Source of the DNA: Sphingobacterium sp. xlx-96
Lineage (GTDB): Bacteria > Bacteroidota > Bacteroidia > Sphingobacteriales > Sphingobacteriaceae
Direction of reading: 5' to 3'
Assembly: GCF_011007365.1 (NCBI RefSeq)
Contig: NZ_WFKM01000014.1
Span: 1-64,000 of the forward strand
Length of the DNA stretch: 64,000 bases
This document shows, piece by piece, positions 7,497-15,873 of the stretch. Under the pieces are notes generated by a model. The model worked only from the letters and a program-made list of their open reading frames with translations, made no database searches and was not told the origin of the DNA. How positions within the stretch are numbered: the stretch's first letter is position 1; every line of letters begins with the position of its first letter. The translations under genes and the position numbers were made by a program.

Positions 7497-10391
7497 TTAG
7501 ATGTTGGGATTAACCCTGATCTTAATTTCTTTAACAACTTCAGCTTCAGTTGCAGCCAGGCCGGCAACGTTGAATTTGTTAGTTACTGTTACTTTGTATA
7601 CCAAGTAAATTGGCTGTTGTAGGTTTGCACCCGAGTTAGTCCAGACAAGGTCTTGGCCATTTACACTTGCACTTGCTCCAGAAGGTGCTGAAATTGCAGT
7701 ACCACTGGCGTTTTCGTAACGTACGAATGATACATTGGTTAAATTGTAACTTCCAAACATAGGGGAGATACCATTGATACCGTAATCGCTAATTAAGCCA
7801 ACGTTCTTCGTACTTGAGAACCCTCCAGTGAAGTTATAAATTACTGTATTGTTGAAATCTTTGATTGTAATCAATCTTCTTACATCGATTTCAGATACAT
7901 TCGTTCCAGAAACTTCTTTGTCTGTAAACTCTTTGTATGGTGTTTTAGCTTCAATAGCTTTTACTGGGTTTATGAACTTCACGTTAAACGAAGTCTGAAG
8001 ACCGTTGTTGTAATTAACCCCATTTACAGTTCTATTGATGCTTAGGGAAACCATACCGTTGTTGACTTTTGCGCGAGCAGCAGTTTGGTTTTCGTCTAAC
8101 TGTACTTCATTTGCGCTTATAGCAATACCGTTTACAGCTGGAGAGACGCCAAATGTGTAGCCCATTACAGGTGCGTTTGGTCCAGAAACTGTCGTTTCCG
8201 TCCAGTAATCCCATAAGTTAGCGTGAAGCTCCCAATTGCCACTAACCAATTTTCCATTAATGATTCCAAACGATTGATTTGTATCCCAGAATGGTAAGTC
8301 TTTAGTCAGTGTTGTGATGTTATTTCCAGTTACGGTTACATTGATCGTTACATTTACTACAGGATCTGTTGATACAGATGATGTGTATGTACCATGCAAT
8401 GTATATGTTCCTGGCATTACTGTGTTGGCAACGGATACTTCGCGTGCAGCCCCTTGCGTAGGATTGTTCATTCCTGTACCTGGGCCGGTGATGAATGCAA
8501 ATCCAGGAGGGTTAGATCCGCTTGGTGTAAAGGTATACACGGCATGGAAATCTGCAGCTGTTTTTTGTGTGTGATTGTATGCTGCATCTAAAGTTAATGG
8601 AGTGCTCCAAATGATGCCTTTGTTAACTGAAGGAGTCGAAACAACATCGTGAGTGAATGTACCGTTTACAGAAACAGGTGCCACTGCGCTTTGTACAAAG
8701 TTAACTTTGATAAAGCGATGAGCAATTACATTTGTGCTTCCTGTTCCAGGGAAGATGCTTACTCTCACTACTGCAAAATTATTGGTGGCAGCAGAGTTGT
8801 ACTGATTGCCATTTGTTGTTGAGATCTTAACTGAAATTTTACCAGTAAGCGGATCTAAAGTTAGCCAATCTCTTTCTGGAGCATTTGCGCCATAATGATC
8901 GATGTCGTAGCGTAAGTTGTAGTCTGATAAACCATGATCATCCATGGAAACTATGTTGTTGTTGACCTGCGCCCGGCCGAAGAACCCATTTAATTTATCA
9001 TCTAATACAATACCGCCTGTATAAGCTGTGTTATTGTCAAGGTTTGTCGTAGCATCGTTCTTGAAATGCAATTCGAAATTTGCGTCGGCTCTAGCGTCAG
9101 CTTGTGTTTTCGTATGTGCTAAAGACTGGCTGCTACTTCCTGCATCAGCGAATGCTGCTGTAGCGCCGTTTCCTGTGAATAATGGATTAACCCCGTTAAG
9201 TAGCGTTACTTTATCACCTGTTGCTTGTGCATTTCTAGATGATTTTTCAATCGTGATTTCGTCTTTCTCAACGATCTCTTCTTTCGCGATATTGAAAGGT
9301 GAAGCAACGAATTTCTGGCCGGTAGCGGCTTTTGCGTTGTTTACCTGTAATGCAATGAATAGATCTGTAGCGCCTGCTGCTGTTGGGAATGTGGAATTTG
9401 CGTTTGAAGGACGGTATTTTACAGTGATATCACCGAATGTTTTTACCGCAGCTCCTACTGCTGAGAAGTTCGAGCTAACTGTTCCTCCGGATGAACGGAA
9501 TTCTACTTTTTCCGAGCTTTGTGTTAATAAACCGGTTGCTTCGTAGTTTTCAACCTTTACGCCAAATGGATTTAAGTTGTACTTAATCTCTGCATACCCT
9601 TGTAATAGTGTGTTTCTATTGGTGTTGCTCTCTACGATACGAGGGAAGAATACTACCGGGCTATTGTTGTTTGTAAAAGTTGGAACAATAGCTAAGCTAT
9701 TAACTGCAACAGCTTCTGTAGCTAAGAAGATAGAGTCAGACGTCACACCTTTTGCGTCGGTGAATACCACGTTGTAACCACCATCTACAGCTACCATCGC
9801 GATATCGCCAGCATAAGCCTGTACTGTGGTTTGTGCGCCGTCTAGTGCCCAGTATTGTTTGCCGTCAGTCCCGGTAACCATAGTCACTACAGTTCCGTCT
9901 TGACCAGCAGGACCTTGAGGCCCAGTAGGTCCGGTAGGTCCAGTAGGTCCAGTTGCACCTGTATCACCTTTATCACCTTTAGCTTTGATGCCGGTGTCGA
10001 CATATGTAGTGCCATTGTTGGCAATCTCCCAATTGCCATTTGTTCCGATGCGGATTAATGGTGATGATCCATTTGTACCATTTGTGCCATTAGTACCATT
10101 AGTTCCATTAGTACCGTTTGCACCATTTCTAATTTGATAAGTTTGCTTAGTTCCATCAGCCTTTTTGAAGACGATGTCAAAACCACCAGTTACAGAGGTA
10201 ACCGATTCAACAACCATGTTGCTCGCTAATGACGCTAATGACGTTTTTAAAGAAGCAATGTCAGATGTGTTCTGATTAATACTTTGTTCTAGACGCGATA
10301 TATCGTCGTCATACTTTTTACAGCCTTCGAGCACTACTGCACTACTTATGGCAATAGCTAAGGCGACTTTGGATAGATTTCTAATTTTCAT
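7497..10391 (-). CDS. Large surface lipoprotein with DUF4988-type N-terminus and collagen-like repeats
   Basis: A protein of 964 residues. The lipobox LEGC gives Cys24. Residues 28-60 are a heptad coiled coil ('DDISRLEQSINQ', then 'IASLKTSLASL'), followed by the short beta segment typical of the DUF4988 / PL29-lyase N-terminal domain. A Gly-Thr-Asn repeat (about 89-108) and a true Gly-X-Y collagen-like stretch (139-166) with KGDKGD and GPTGPTGPQGPAG follow. The remaining 800 residues are beta-rich, Thr/Asn/Val-rich and resemble stacked surface-adhesin or cadherin-like modules, with no catalytic motif seen. A surface-exposed structural or adhesive role is an inference. Its upstream neighbour is the small protein 10517-10756. 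Confidence 0.8.
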   Translation of the reverse strand: MKIRNLSKVALAIAISSAVVLEGCKKYDDDISRLEQSINQNTSDIASLKTSLASLASNMVVESVTSVTGGFDIVFKKADGTKQTYQIRNGANGTNGTNGTNGTNGTNGSSPLIRIGTNGNWEIANNGTTYVDTGIKAKGDKGDTGATGPTGPTGPTGPQGPAGQDGTVVTMVTGTDGKQYWALDGAQTTVQAYAGDIAMVAVDGGYNVVFTDAKGVTSDSIFLATEAVAVNSLAIVPTFTNNNSPVVFFPRIVESNTNRNTLLQGYAEIKYNLNPFGVKVENYEATGLLTQSSEKVEFRSSGGTVSSNFSAVGAAVKTFGDITVKYRPSNANSTFPTAAGATDLFIALQVNNAKAATGQKFVASPFNIAKEEIVEKDEITIEKSSRNAQATGDKVTLLNGVNPLFTGNGATAAFADAGSSSQSLAHTKTQADARADANFELHFKNDATTNLDNNTAYTGGIVLDDKLNGFFGRAQVNNNIVSMDDHGLSDYNLRYDIDHYGANAPERDWLTLDPLTGKISVKISTTNGNQYNSAATNNFAVVRVSIFPGTGSTNVIAHRFIKVNFVQSAVAPVSVNGTFTHDVVSTPSVNKGIIWSTPLTLDAAYNHTQKTAADFHAVYTFTPSGSNPPGFAFITGPGTGMNNPTQGAAREVSVANTVMPGTYTLHGTYTSSVSTDPVVNVTINVTVTGNNITTLTKDLPFWDTNQSFGIINGKLVSGNWELHANLWDYWTETTVSGPNAPVMGYTFGVSPAVNGIAISANEVQLDENQTAARAKVNNGMVSLSINRTVNGVNYNNGLQTSFNVKFINPVKAIEAKTPYKEFTDKEVSGTNVSEIDVRRLITIKDFNNTVIYNFTGGFSSTKNVGLISDYGINGISPMFGSYNLTNVSFVRYENASGTAISAPSGASASVNGQDLVWTNSGANLQQPIYLVYKVTVTNKFNVAGLAATEAEVVKEIKIRVNPNI
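9894..9977 (-). repeat. Collagen-like Gly-X-Y coding repeat
   Basis: Nine-base units (aggtccagt-type on the plus strand) encode GPT triplets; residues 139-166 of the lipoprotein follow Gly-X-Y without a break. Confidence 0.8.
10068..10127 (-). repeat. Gly-Thr-Asn coding repeat
   Basis: About six near-identical 9-bp units (accattagt-type on the plus strand) encode NGT/GTN triplets, residues 89-108 of the lipoprotein. Confidence 0.8.
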
Positions 10392-10516
10392 GTTTTACTT
10401 TTGAAATTTGAATTCGGTTAACGCTCAAAATTGATTCTATTATGATGTTTGCTAATTATTATTCTGTAAAAGTACAATGTAATATTGTAATTTCAAATAA
10501 AAATTGAAAAATATAT

Positions 10517-10756
10517 TTAAGAATATGTTTTTAATTCAAATTGGAAGCTGTGCATTTGCCCGTCTATATCTGTTATTTTGACTTCGAATGTGCTCTTTTT
10601 GCTTTTTCTTTTGATTGTTAAATGCTCCTCTGCATATTTTTTGTCTTTTATTTTTATGTTTTTGAGACTTATAAGATTCATTATATCTTTTTCGGTTATT
10701 TCTTTTGCCTCGTCTGATGTTATGTTTTTGCTTTCATTTTTTCTTTTTAAATCCAT
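10517..10756 (-). CDS. Small Lys-rich hypothetical protein (paralogue of 5776-5997)
   Basis: A protein of 79 residues, soluble, highly charged, starting MDLKRKNESKNITSDEAK. The C-terminal FQFELKTYS is shared with the protein at 5776-5997, and 20 of 21 DNA bases under that tail are identical. It is the first gene of a minus-strand stretch leading to the collagen-like lipoprotein 125 bp downstream. It has a reasonable promoter at 10855-10885. Function unknown. Confidence 0.6.
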   Translation of the reverse strand: MDLKRKNESKNITSDEAKEITEKDIMNLISLKNIKIKDKKYAEEHLTIKRKSKKSTFEVKITDIDGQMHSFQFELKTYS

Positions 10757-11079
10757 GGTGTTAATGGTTAATAAATGGTCTTGGTTTGATGACTTTGTTT
10801 TATTTAACCTTGTCTTTTCACGTCTGTATATTTAGTTGTAGTTATAAAACTACGCAAACATACAATAGTAAATTGTATTTTACAATAATCAATTGTTTTT
10901 TTTGTTATTAAATTTCGTTTGCTTAATTTGGCCTAATATTTGCCTACTTCTGTGTGTTCTCTCTCTCTGTTTAGAGATAAAACAGCATTAAAGCTTAGGA
11001 GAGCTAAAGCACACTTGTGTTCTTATGAAGTTGTTTTAATGCAGAAAATAAATATTTTGATACTGTTTATATAAATTTT
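10757..11079. other. Divergent intergenic region upstream of the S24 repressor
   Basis: A 323-bp AT-rich spacer. It holds a minus-strand promoter, a small hairpin TCTCT-GTTT-AGAGA (10964-10977) and an 8-bp inverted repeat, GCATTAAA (10985-10992) with TTTAATGC (11035-11042), just upstream of the repressor start. These are possible operator sites; no gene seen. Confidence 0.45.
10855..10885 (-). promoter_or_regulatory. Promoter of the 79-residue protein gene
   Basis: On the minus strand TATGTTTG (complement of 10855-10862) matches TAnnTTTG; 19 bases further upstream is TTGT, close to the -33 TTTG. Confidence 0.55.
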
Positions 11080-11694
11080 ATGTCTAACTGGGGTCGTTTA
11101 GATCAAGTAATACAATATTTGGGTTTGAATGTTAACTCTTTTGCGAAAGAGATTGGGTTGAATAGAGCGGAGCGCTTGTACCAGATTAAAAAAGGAAACT
11201 ACGATATAAGTAAAAATCTTGCAGGTATTATTGTAGATCGATTTACCGATATCAACGAAGCTTGGTTGCTTACTGGAGAAGGAGCTATGCTTAAGGCTGC
11301 TGAGGGAGCATCTAAAATTCCACTATATAATATGAGCTTGGATGAGTTTAATGTTGATTTATCCCAAATGCAGATTGTTGACGAGTTGGAAATACCTATC
11401 TTATCCGGAAGCGACTTTGCGTTTGTTAATCAAGGGGATTCGATGAGTCCGGAGATTGAGCACGGTAGTGTGGTGTTTGTAAAGCAAGTTGACAAAGATG
11501 CTATTGTCTTCGGGGATATTTATCTTATTATTTCCGAAAAGATAAATGTGGTTCGTTTCATTCGTGGTTTAGATAATAAAAGCTGGAGGCTGGTTGCTAA
11601 GAATGCGAAAGACTTTGATGACCTTATACTTGGTATAGCGTCGGTGAAAGCGGTGTATAAGGTAAAGGGGGTTTTGTCGATGATTTCTATGTAG
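11080..11694 (+). CDS. S24-type (LexA/CI-like) transcriptional repressor
   Basis: A protein of 204 residues. The N-terminal helix-turn-helix spans about 7-60 ('VNSFAKEIGLNRAERLYQIKKG'), and the C-terminal S24 fold spans about 100-200 with Ser121 in 'QGDSMSPEIEHG'. At the place where LexA and CI carry the catalytic Lys (V-K-R), this protein has V157-V158-R159, so self-cleavage may be lost. No other phage gene is near, so it may be a domesticated repressor or an intracellular-signal sensor. It could control the divergent unit at 10756-7497, given the shared upstream region. The product name is firm; the target is inference. Confidence 0.85.
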   Translation: MSNWGRLDQVIQYLGLNVNSFAKEIGLNRAERLYQIKKGNYDISKNLAGIIVDRFTDINEAWLLTGEGAMLKAAEGASKIPLYNMSLDEFNVDLSQMQIVDELEIPILSGSDFAFVNQGDSMSPEIEHGSVVFVKQVDKDAIVFGDIYLIISEKINVVRFIRGLDNKSWRLVAKNAKDFDDLILGIASVKAVYKVKGVLSMISM

Positions 11695-11714
11695 ACTAAC
11701 TAGCTATATGCTGC

Positions 11715-12266
11715 TTATCTATTAGCTGCTTTTTTTAGGAATTCTTTACAGACTTCAAGTCCATTTTCTAGCCTTTGGTTTCCAGAACCAGAGATGATTT
11801 TATAATCTGCCTGTAAGCTTTCTAGTTCTTTTTTCCAGATTTCCATAAAATAGGCTCTTTCTTCGGGAAAATCGCGTAAGGGATCATTTTCCCAGGGAAG
11901 ATCTATATCCATTAAGAGATAAAGATCATATGTTCGTAGTTGGATCTCATTTATCACTTCGCTAGGTGTATGCTTGAAGAGATGATCACACCATATCTTT
12001 ACTGTCATTATTGTGGTGTCGCAGATGAGTAGGCTATTTTTTAGCTGCGACTTAATCGCATCCTCTAAAGCTACTTGTCCATAAAACATGTTGGTCTCAT
12101 CCTGCATTGTATATTGATTCTGGAGATTTTGACAGTAATATCTCGCATATTCAGGTACATAGGAGCAGTCTAAGGCTCTGGCTAGGTGTTGAGCCATAGT
12201 TGATTTGCCGGTGGACTCGGGTCCGACGACTGCTATTTTTAGTAACACATCTACTGTATTGTTCAT
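11715..12266 (-). CDS. NadR-like AAA ATPase / nicotinamide riboside kinase-type protein
   Basis: A protein of 183 residues with Walker A 'GPESTGKST' (15-23), then 'VPEYARYY', a NadR C-terminal domain hallmark, and 'LLICDTTIMTVKIWCDH' as the Walker B-like strand. The NadR kinase domain phosphorylates nicotinamide riboside in NAD salvage. The adenylyltransferase and HTH parts of full NadR are absent, so this is the stand-alone kinase-like form. It follows the RNase H-like gene by 29 bp on the same strand, suggesting co-transcription. Confidence 0.85.
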   Translation of the reverse strand: MNNTVDVLLKIAVVGPESTGKSTMAQHLARALDCSYVPEYARYYCQNLQNQYTMQDETNMFYGQVALEDAIKSQLKNSLLICDTTIMTVKIWCDHLFKHTPSEVINEIQLRTYDLYLLMDIDLPWENDPLRDFPEERAYFMEIWKKELESLQADYKIISGSGNQRLENGLEVCKEFLKKAANR

Positions 12267-12295
12267 TCGAGAACAATATTAAGCATTTTTTATAT

Positions 12296-12769
12296 CTACT
12301 GTACGATTCTATTCGCACAATTCGTGCTAGCGAAGGATTCTGGTTTGGCTTTAAAGATAAACCCCATTCCCAGTATGTAGCCCATGGCTTCTTTCAGCGC
12401 TACATTTGATTCAAAATTAGGATTGGTGTTTATGTCAGCGTGAACTTCAAGGTCTATTTCGTATTGATCGAGGAGAGGACAGAGGTGATAGGCGGTATCT
12501 ATGGACTTTTGAACCTCGAGAAGCATTCGTTCTTTGATGGTCATGTTGTGATTCTTTCGGTCTTTATGGATAAACATAAAGCCTCCTTTGTGATTACGTA
12601 AGAAAACGACTACGGTTGCAAACTCAACTGTTCCACGTTTTACCTGTGAATCGGTCCCTATAAATACCTTGAGTTTGTTGCCTAGTTGGTTTTCTCTAAG
12701 GATTGCTGCTTCAACAGCATCCATAATAGGAAGACGAAGATATTCGCCGTTGTACTTTTGCCATTCCAT
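12296..12769 (-). CDS. YkuK-type ribonuclease H-like protein (DUF458)
   Basis: A protein of 157 residues. 'VFIGTDSQVKRG' (35-46) supplies the first Asp of an RNase H-like fold, and 'DLEVHADINTNPNFESN' a second acidic strand. The family is found in Bacillus (YkuK) and Bacteroidota and is predicted to be a nuclease, without a firm biological role that I know of. It pairs with the NadR-like gene downstream. Confidence 0.8.
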   Translation of the reverse strand: MEWQKYNGEYLRLPIMDAVEAAILRENQLGNKLKVFIGTDSQVKRGTVEFATVVVFLRNHKGGFMFIHKDRKNHNMTIKERMLLEVQKSIDTAYHLCPLLDQYEIDLEVHADINTNPNFESNVALKEAMGYILGMGFIFKAKPESFASTNCANRIVQ

Positions 12770-12837
12770 AAAATAAATTTTTGTTGTATAAATATAGTTG
12801 TATAGTGTTCATTTTCTGTTAATTGTATGTTGTTTTT

Positions 12838-12874
12838 AAGTTATGAAGTTATGTTGTTATCAAGTTATGTTGTT
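12838..12874. repeat. AAGTTATG-type short direct repeats
   Basis: AAGTTATG occurs at 12838, and AAGTTATGTTGTT twice at 12846-12858 and 12862-12874. A further pair, CCTACTCACTA at 12895-12905 and 12908-12918, runs into the upp stop codon. The AAGTTATGAAGTTAT core recurs, inverted, at 53521-53540. Confidence 0.6.
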
Positions 12875-12915
12875 TTTTTTGTGTTTGCTGGCTTCCTACT
12901 CACTACTCCTACTCA

Positions 12916-13563
12916 CTAATGTTCCTTAGAGCCATAGGCGAGATCTCCGGCGTCGCCAAGCCCCGGTACAATATAAGATTTGCTGGTGAGTTCGTTGTCT
13001 ACGTCGCCCACCCATATCTGCGCTTCAGGGATAAATGCTCTCACGTGTTGTAAGCCTTCTTGTGAAGCAATAATAGCAGCTATGTGGAGTTCTTTGATGT
13101 TGTAGGCGCTCAGGAGCTCCCTGCAACAGAGAACAAGACTTTTTCCGCTGGCCAGCATGGGATCTGATACGATGACTATTTTGCCATCCAAGTCAGGGGT
13201 ATTTTCATATTTTCGGTGAATCTCAAACTCACCGCTTTTTTTAGTATGCCTGTATGCTGCAATAAATCCAGAGTCTGCTTGGTCAAAGACATTTAGAAAA
13301 CCCTGGTGAAAAGGAAGCCCCGCTCGTATAAGTGTGACCAGAACAGGTTGTTCGGTAAGTGTGTGCATTTCCGAAATACCTAGTGGAGTCTCGATCTCTT
13401 GGGGAGCATAGGTGAGTGTTTTGCTGATTTCATAAGCTATAATTTCGCCGAGACGCTCCAGATTCTTTCTAAAACGAAGACGGTCCTTTTGAATTTCGGT
13501 ATGCCGCAGTTCGGATATGAAATGATTGGCAATACTATTTTGTTTTGTAAGGATGTGAATCAT
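12916..13563 (-). CDS. upp: Uracil phosphoribosyltransferase
   Basis: A protein of 215 residues that matches UPRT over its full length. The PRPP loop 'IVIVSDPMLASGKSLV' is at 129-144 and the uracil-binding C-terminus is 'YIVPGLGDAGDLAYG'. It makes UMP from uracil and PRPP in pyrimidine salvage, in the cytoplasm. A monocistronic gene divergent from uvrB. Confidence 0.95.
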   Translation of the reverse strand: MIHILTKQNSIANHFISELRHTEIQKDRLRFRKNLERLGEIIAYEISKTLTYAPQEIETPLGISEMHTLTEQPVLVTLIRAGLPFHQGFLNVFDQADSGFIAAYRHTKKSGEFEIHRKYENTPDLDGKIVIVSDPMLASGKSLVLCCRELLSAYNIKELHIAAIIASQEGLQHVRAFIPEAQIWVGDVDNELTSKSYIVPGLGDAGDLAYGSKEH

Positions 13564-13687
13564 GCGTATTATATTTATTCGTACAAATTACGAAAAAAAG
13601 CCCATCATAGTTTCTTTTCGGTCATAATAATCTCGACTACTGGGAAAGCAGCTTGAGATTTGGTATTTTTACATAACAAGGAGCTAA

Positions 13688-13777
13688 ATGAAATATCCAT
13701 GTAGTACGGGCTGCACAAACACGAATGACCGCGGGGCAGCATGCCAACCAACAGTAATAAAGTCGTGCATAATATAG
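13688..13777 (+). CDS. Possible Cys-rich 29-residue micro-ORF upstream of uvrB
   Basis: ATG at 13688 is preceded by AAGGAG (13678-13683), an unusually good Shine-Dalgarno for this phylum. The product is MKYPCSTGCTNTNDRGAACQ followed by PTVIKSCII, with four Cys. Its codons overlap a stretch that is less AT-rich than the surrounding spacer. AAATATCC (13691-13698) and GGATATT (13781-13787) flank it as an inverted repeat, so the segment might instead be a structured RNA. I recognise no homologue; treat as a candidate only. Confidence 0.3.
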   Translation: MKYPCSTGCTNTNDRGAACQPTVIKSCII

Positions 13778-13819
13778 TTTGGATATTCCATATGGCCTAA
13801 AAAAGCAAATTATATACAT

Positions 13820-15850
13820 ATGAAATTTCAACTTACGTCAGAATATTATCCTACTGGAGATCAACCGCAAGCTATTAAGGAGCTGGTTCAAGGCGTAACA
13901 CAAGGCGAGCCCTATCAGACGCTGCTAGGTGTTACAGGGTCTGGTAAGACTTTTACAGTAGCTAATGTTATTCAACAGACACAAAAGCCTACGCTGATAT
14001 TAAGCCATAATAAAACACTGGCAGCACAGCTCTATGGTGAGTTCAAGCAGTTTTTTCCGGAAAACTCAGTGAACTATTTTGTTTCTTACTACGATTACTA
14101 TCAACCCGAGGCTTTTATTGCTTCTACTAATACCTATATTGAAAAGGATTTAGCGATCAATGAGGAGATTGAAAAGCTGCGGCTGGCCAGTACTTCTGCA
14201 CTGATGTCCGGTAGGAGCGACGTTATCATAGTTTCTTCGGTATCCTGTATCTATGGTATGGGTAATCCGGAAGATTTTTCGAGATCAATTTTCAGGTTCG
14301 GTGTAGGTACGACTATTTCTAGAAACGCATTCCTGCATAAGCTTGTAGAGATATTATACGCAAGGACTACCACTGATTTTAAAAGAGGTACTTTCCGGGT
14401 AAAAGGAGATACGGTAGATATTTATCCAGCTTATTTAGATAATGCCTATAGGGTGTCATTCTTCGGTGATGAGATTGATGAGTTGAGCGAAATAGATCCT
14501 GTCAGCGGAAAGACTTTGGTGAAGCATGAAACCCTTTCACTTTTTCCGGCAAATCTATTTGTTACACCCAAAGAAAAATTTACACAGTCCATCTGGGCCA
14601 TACAGGAAGAGTTGGTACAGCGTAAATCACAACTAGAAGAAGAGGGCCGGATGCTCGAGGCAAAACGTTTAGAAGAGCGGGTGAATTACGACCTGGAAAT
14701 GATGCGCGAACTGGGCTATTGTTCAGGAATAGAAAATTACTCCCGTTTTTTTGATGGAAGAGAACCTGGAATGCGTCCATTCTGCCTGTTGGATTATTTC
14801 CCCGAAGATTATTTGTTAGTTATCGATGAGAGTCATGTTACGCTACCCCAATTACGCGCTATGTATGGCGGAGATAGATCGCGGAAGATCGCACTTGTTG
14901 AACACGGTTTCCGTTTGCCAGCAGCATTGGATAATAGACCTTTAAATTTTCCTGAATTTGAATCATTAACCAATCAAACGATCTATGTGTCCGCTACTCC
15001 TGGTGACTATGAGTTACAACAGACCGAAGGTGTTGTGGTCGAGCAGGTCATTAGGCCCACTGGGCTCCTTGATCCTTTAATTGAAGTACGACCTGCCATA
15101 AACCAGGTGGATGACTTCTTGGAGCAAGTGGACAAAGCTATTAAGGACGGAGGTCGTGTGTTGGCGACTACCTTAACGAAGCGTATGGCCGAAGAATTGA
15201 CCAAATACATGACCCGGTTGAACATCAAAGTACGGTACATACATTCGGAAGTTAAAACCTTGGAACGGGTAGAGATACTGCGAGGTTTGCGTTTAGGAGA
15301 ATTTGATGTACTGGTAGGAGTCAATTTATTACGTGAAGGGCTTGATCTCCCTGAAGTGACTTTGGTCGCGATACTGGATGCAGATAAAGAAGGATTCCTG
15401 AGGTCGGTACGTTCGTTGATACAGACTATCGGTAGAGCAGCACGTAATGACAAAGGCCGTGTCATTATGTACGCCGATAAGGTGACGGACAGTATGCGAA
15501 TTACTATTGATGAAACAAATCGGCGAAGAGAGAAGCAGATCGCTTATAATACCGAGCATGGCATCACCCCGCGCACAGTAGGAAAGACACGTGAAGAAAT
15601 ATTGGAGCAGACTTCCGTTGCAGACTTCAAAGGGATAGAACAAAAACCTTACATTGAGTCTGATGTGGCGAGTAGTGTTGCTGCAGATCCTTTAATAGCC
15701 TATATGAGCGAAAAAGATCTTAAAAAAGCTATCGAAACTGTTCGCAAACGTATGGACAAAGCTGCTAAAGAGATGGATTTCTTAGAAGCAGCAAAGTTGC
15801 GGGATGAAATGTTTGCCTTGGAGAAATCATATGAAGAACGATTTGGATAA
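13820..15850 (+). CDS. uvrB: UvrABC system protein B
   Basis: A protein of 676 residues, full length. Walker A 'GVTGSGKTFT' lies near residue 37, the damage-probing beta-hairpin 'SYYDYYQPEAFIASTNTYIEKD' near 92, the DEAD-like 'VIDESH' near 335, helicase motifs V/VI 'EGLDLPEVTLVAILDADKEGF' and 'QTIGRAARN', and a C-terminal UVR domain (about 630-665). It verifies DNA lesions and recruits UvrC in nucleotide excision repair. Start ATG 13820 gives the standard N-terminus. Confidence 0.98.
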   Translation: MKFQLTSEYYPTGDQPQAIKELVQGVTQGEPYQTLLGVTGSGKTFTVANVIQQTQKPTLILSHNKTLAAQLYGEFKQFFPENSVNYFVSYYDYYQPEAFIASTNTYIEKDLAINEEIEKLRLASTSALMSGRSDVIIVSSVSCIYGMGNPEDFSRSIFRFGVGTTISRNAFLHKLVEILYARTTTDFKRGTFRVKGDTVDIYPAYLDNAYRVSFFGDEIDELSEIDPVSGKTLVKHETLSLFPANLFVTPKEKFTQSIWAIQEELVQRKSQLEEEGRMLEAKRLEERVNYDLEMMRELGYCSGIENYSRFFDGREPGMRPFCLLDYFPEDYLLVIDESHVTLPQLRAMYGGDRSRKIALVEHGFRLPAALDNRPLNFPEFESLTNQTIYVSATPGDYELQQTEGVVVEQVIRPTGLLDPLIEVRPAINQVDDFLEQVDKAIKDGGRVLATTLTKRMAEELTKYMTRLNIKVRYIHSEVKTLERVEILRGLRLGEFDVLVGVNLLREGLDLPEVTLVAILDADKEGFLRSVRSLIQTIGRAARNDKGRVIMYADKVTDSMRITIDETNRRREKQIAYNTEHGITPRTVGKTREEILEQTSVADFKGIEQKPYIESDVASSVAADPLIAYMSEKDLKKAIETVRKRMDKAAKEMDFLEAAKLRDEMFALEKSYEERFG

Positions 15851-15868
15851 AAAGGTATCCAAATCGTT
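15837..15868. terminator. Hairpin at the uvrB 3' end
   Basis: AACGATTTGGAT (15837-15848) pairs perfectly with ATCCAAATCGTT (15857-15868), enclosing the uvrB stop codon. It sits between convergent genes and can act in both directions. Confidence 0.75.
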
Positions 15869-15873
15869 AACTT

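Noticed and set aside
8314..10058. Several plus-strand open frames inside the collagen-like lipoprotein gene
   Set aside because: They are opposite-strand shadows of a long, well-supported gene with Thr/Val-rich repeats.
11080..11694. Prophage or integrated element suggested by a CI/LexA-like repressor
   Set aside because: There is no integrase, structural or lysis gene nearby, and housekeeping genes follow immediately.
12895..12918. CRISPR-like direct repeats near upp
   Set aside because: Only two 11-bp copies 13 bp apart, partly in the upp stop codon; no repeat-spacer array and no cas genes.
13637..13831. Minus-strand frame of 64 codons upstream of uvrB
   Set aside because: It covers the uvrB start and the opposite-strand element at 13688-13790, without coding signs of its own.
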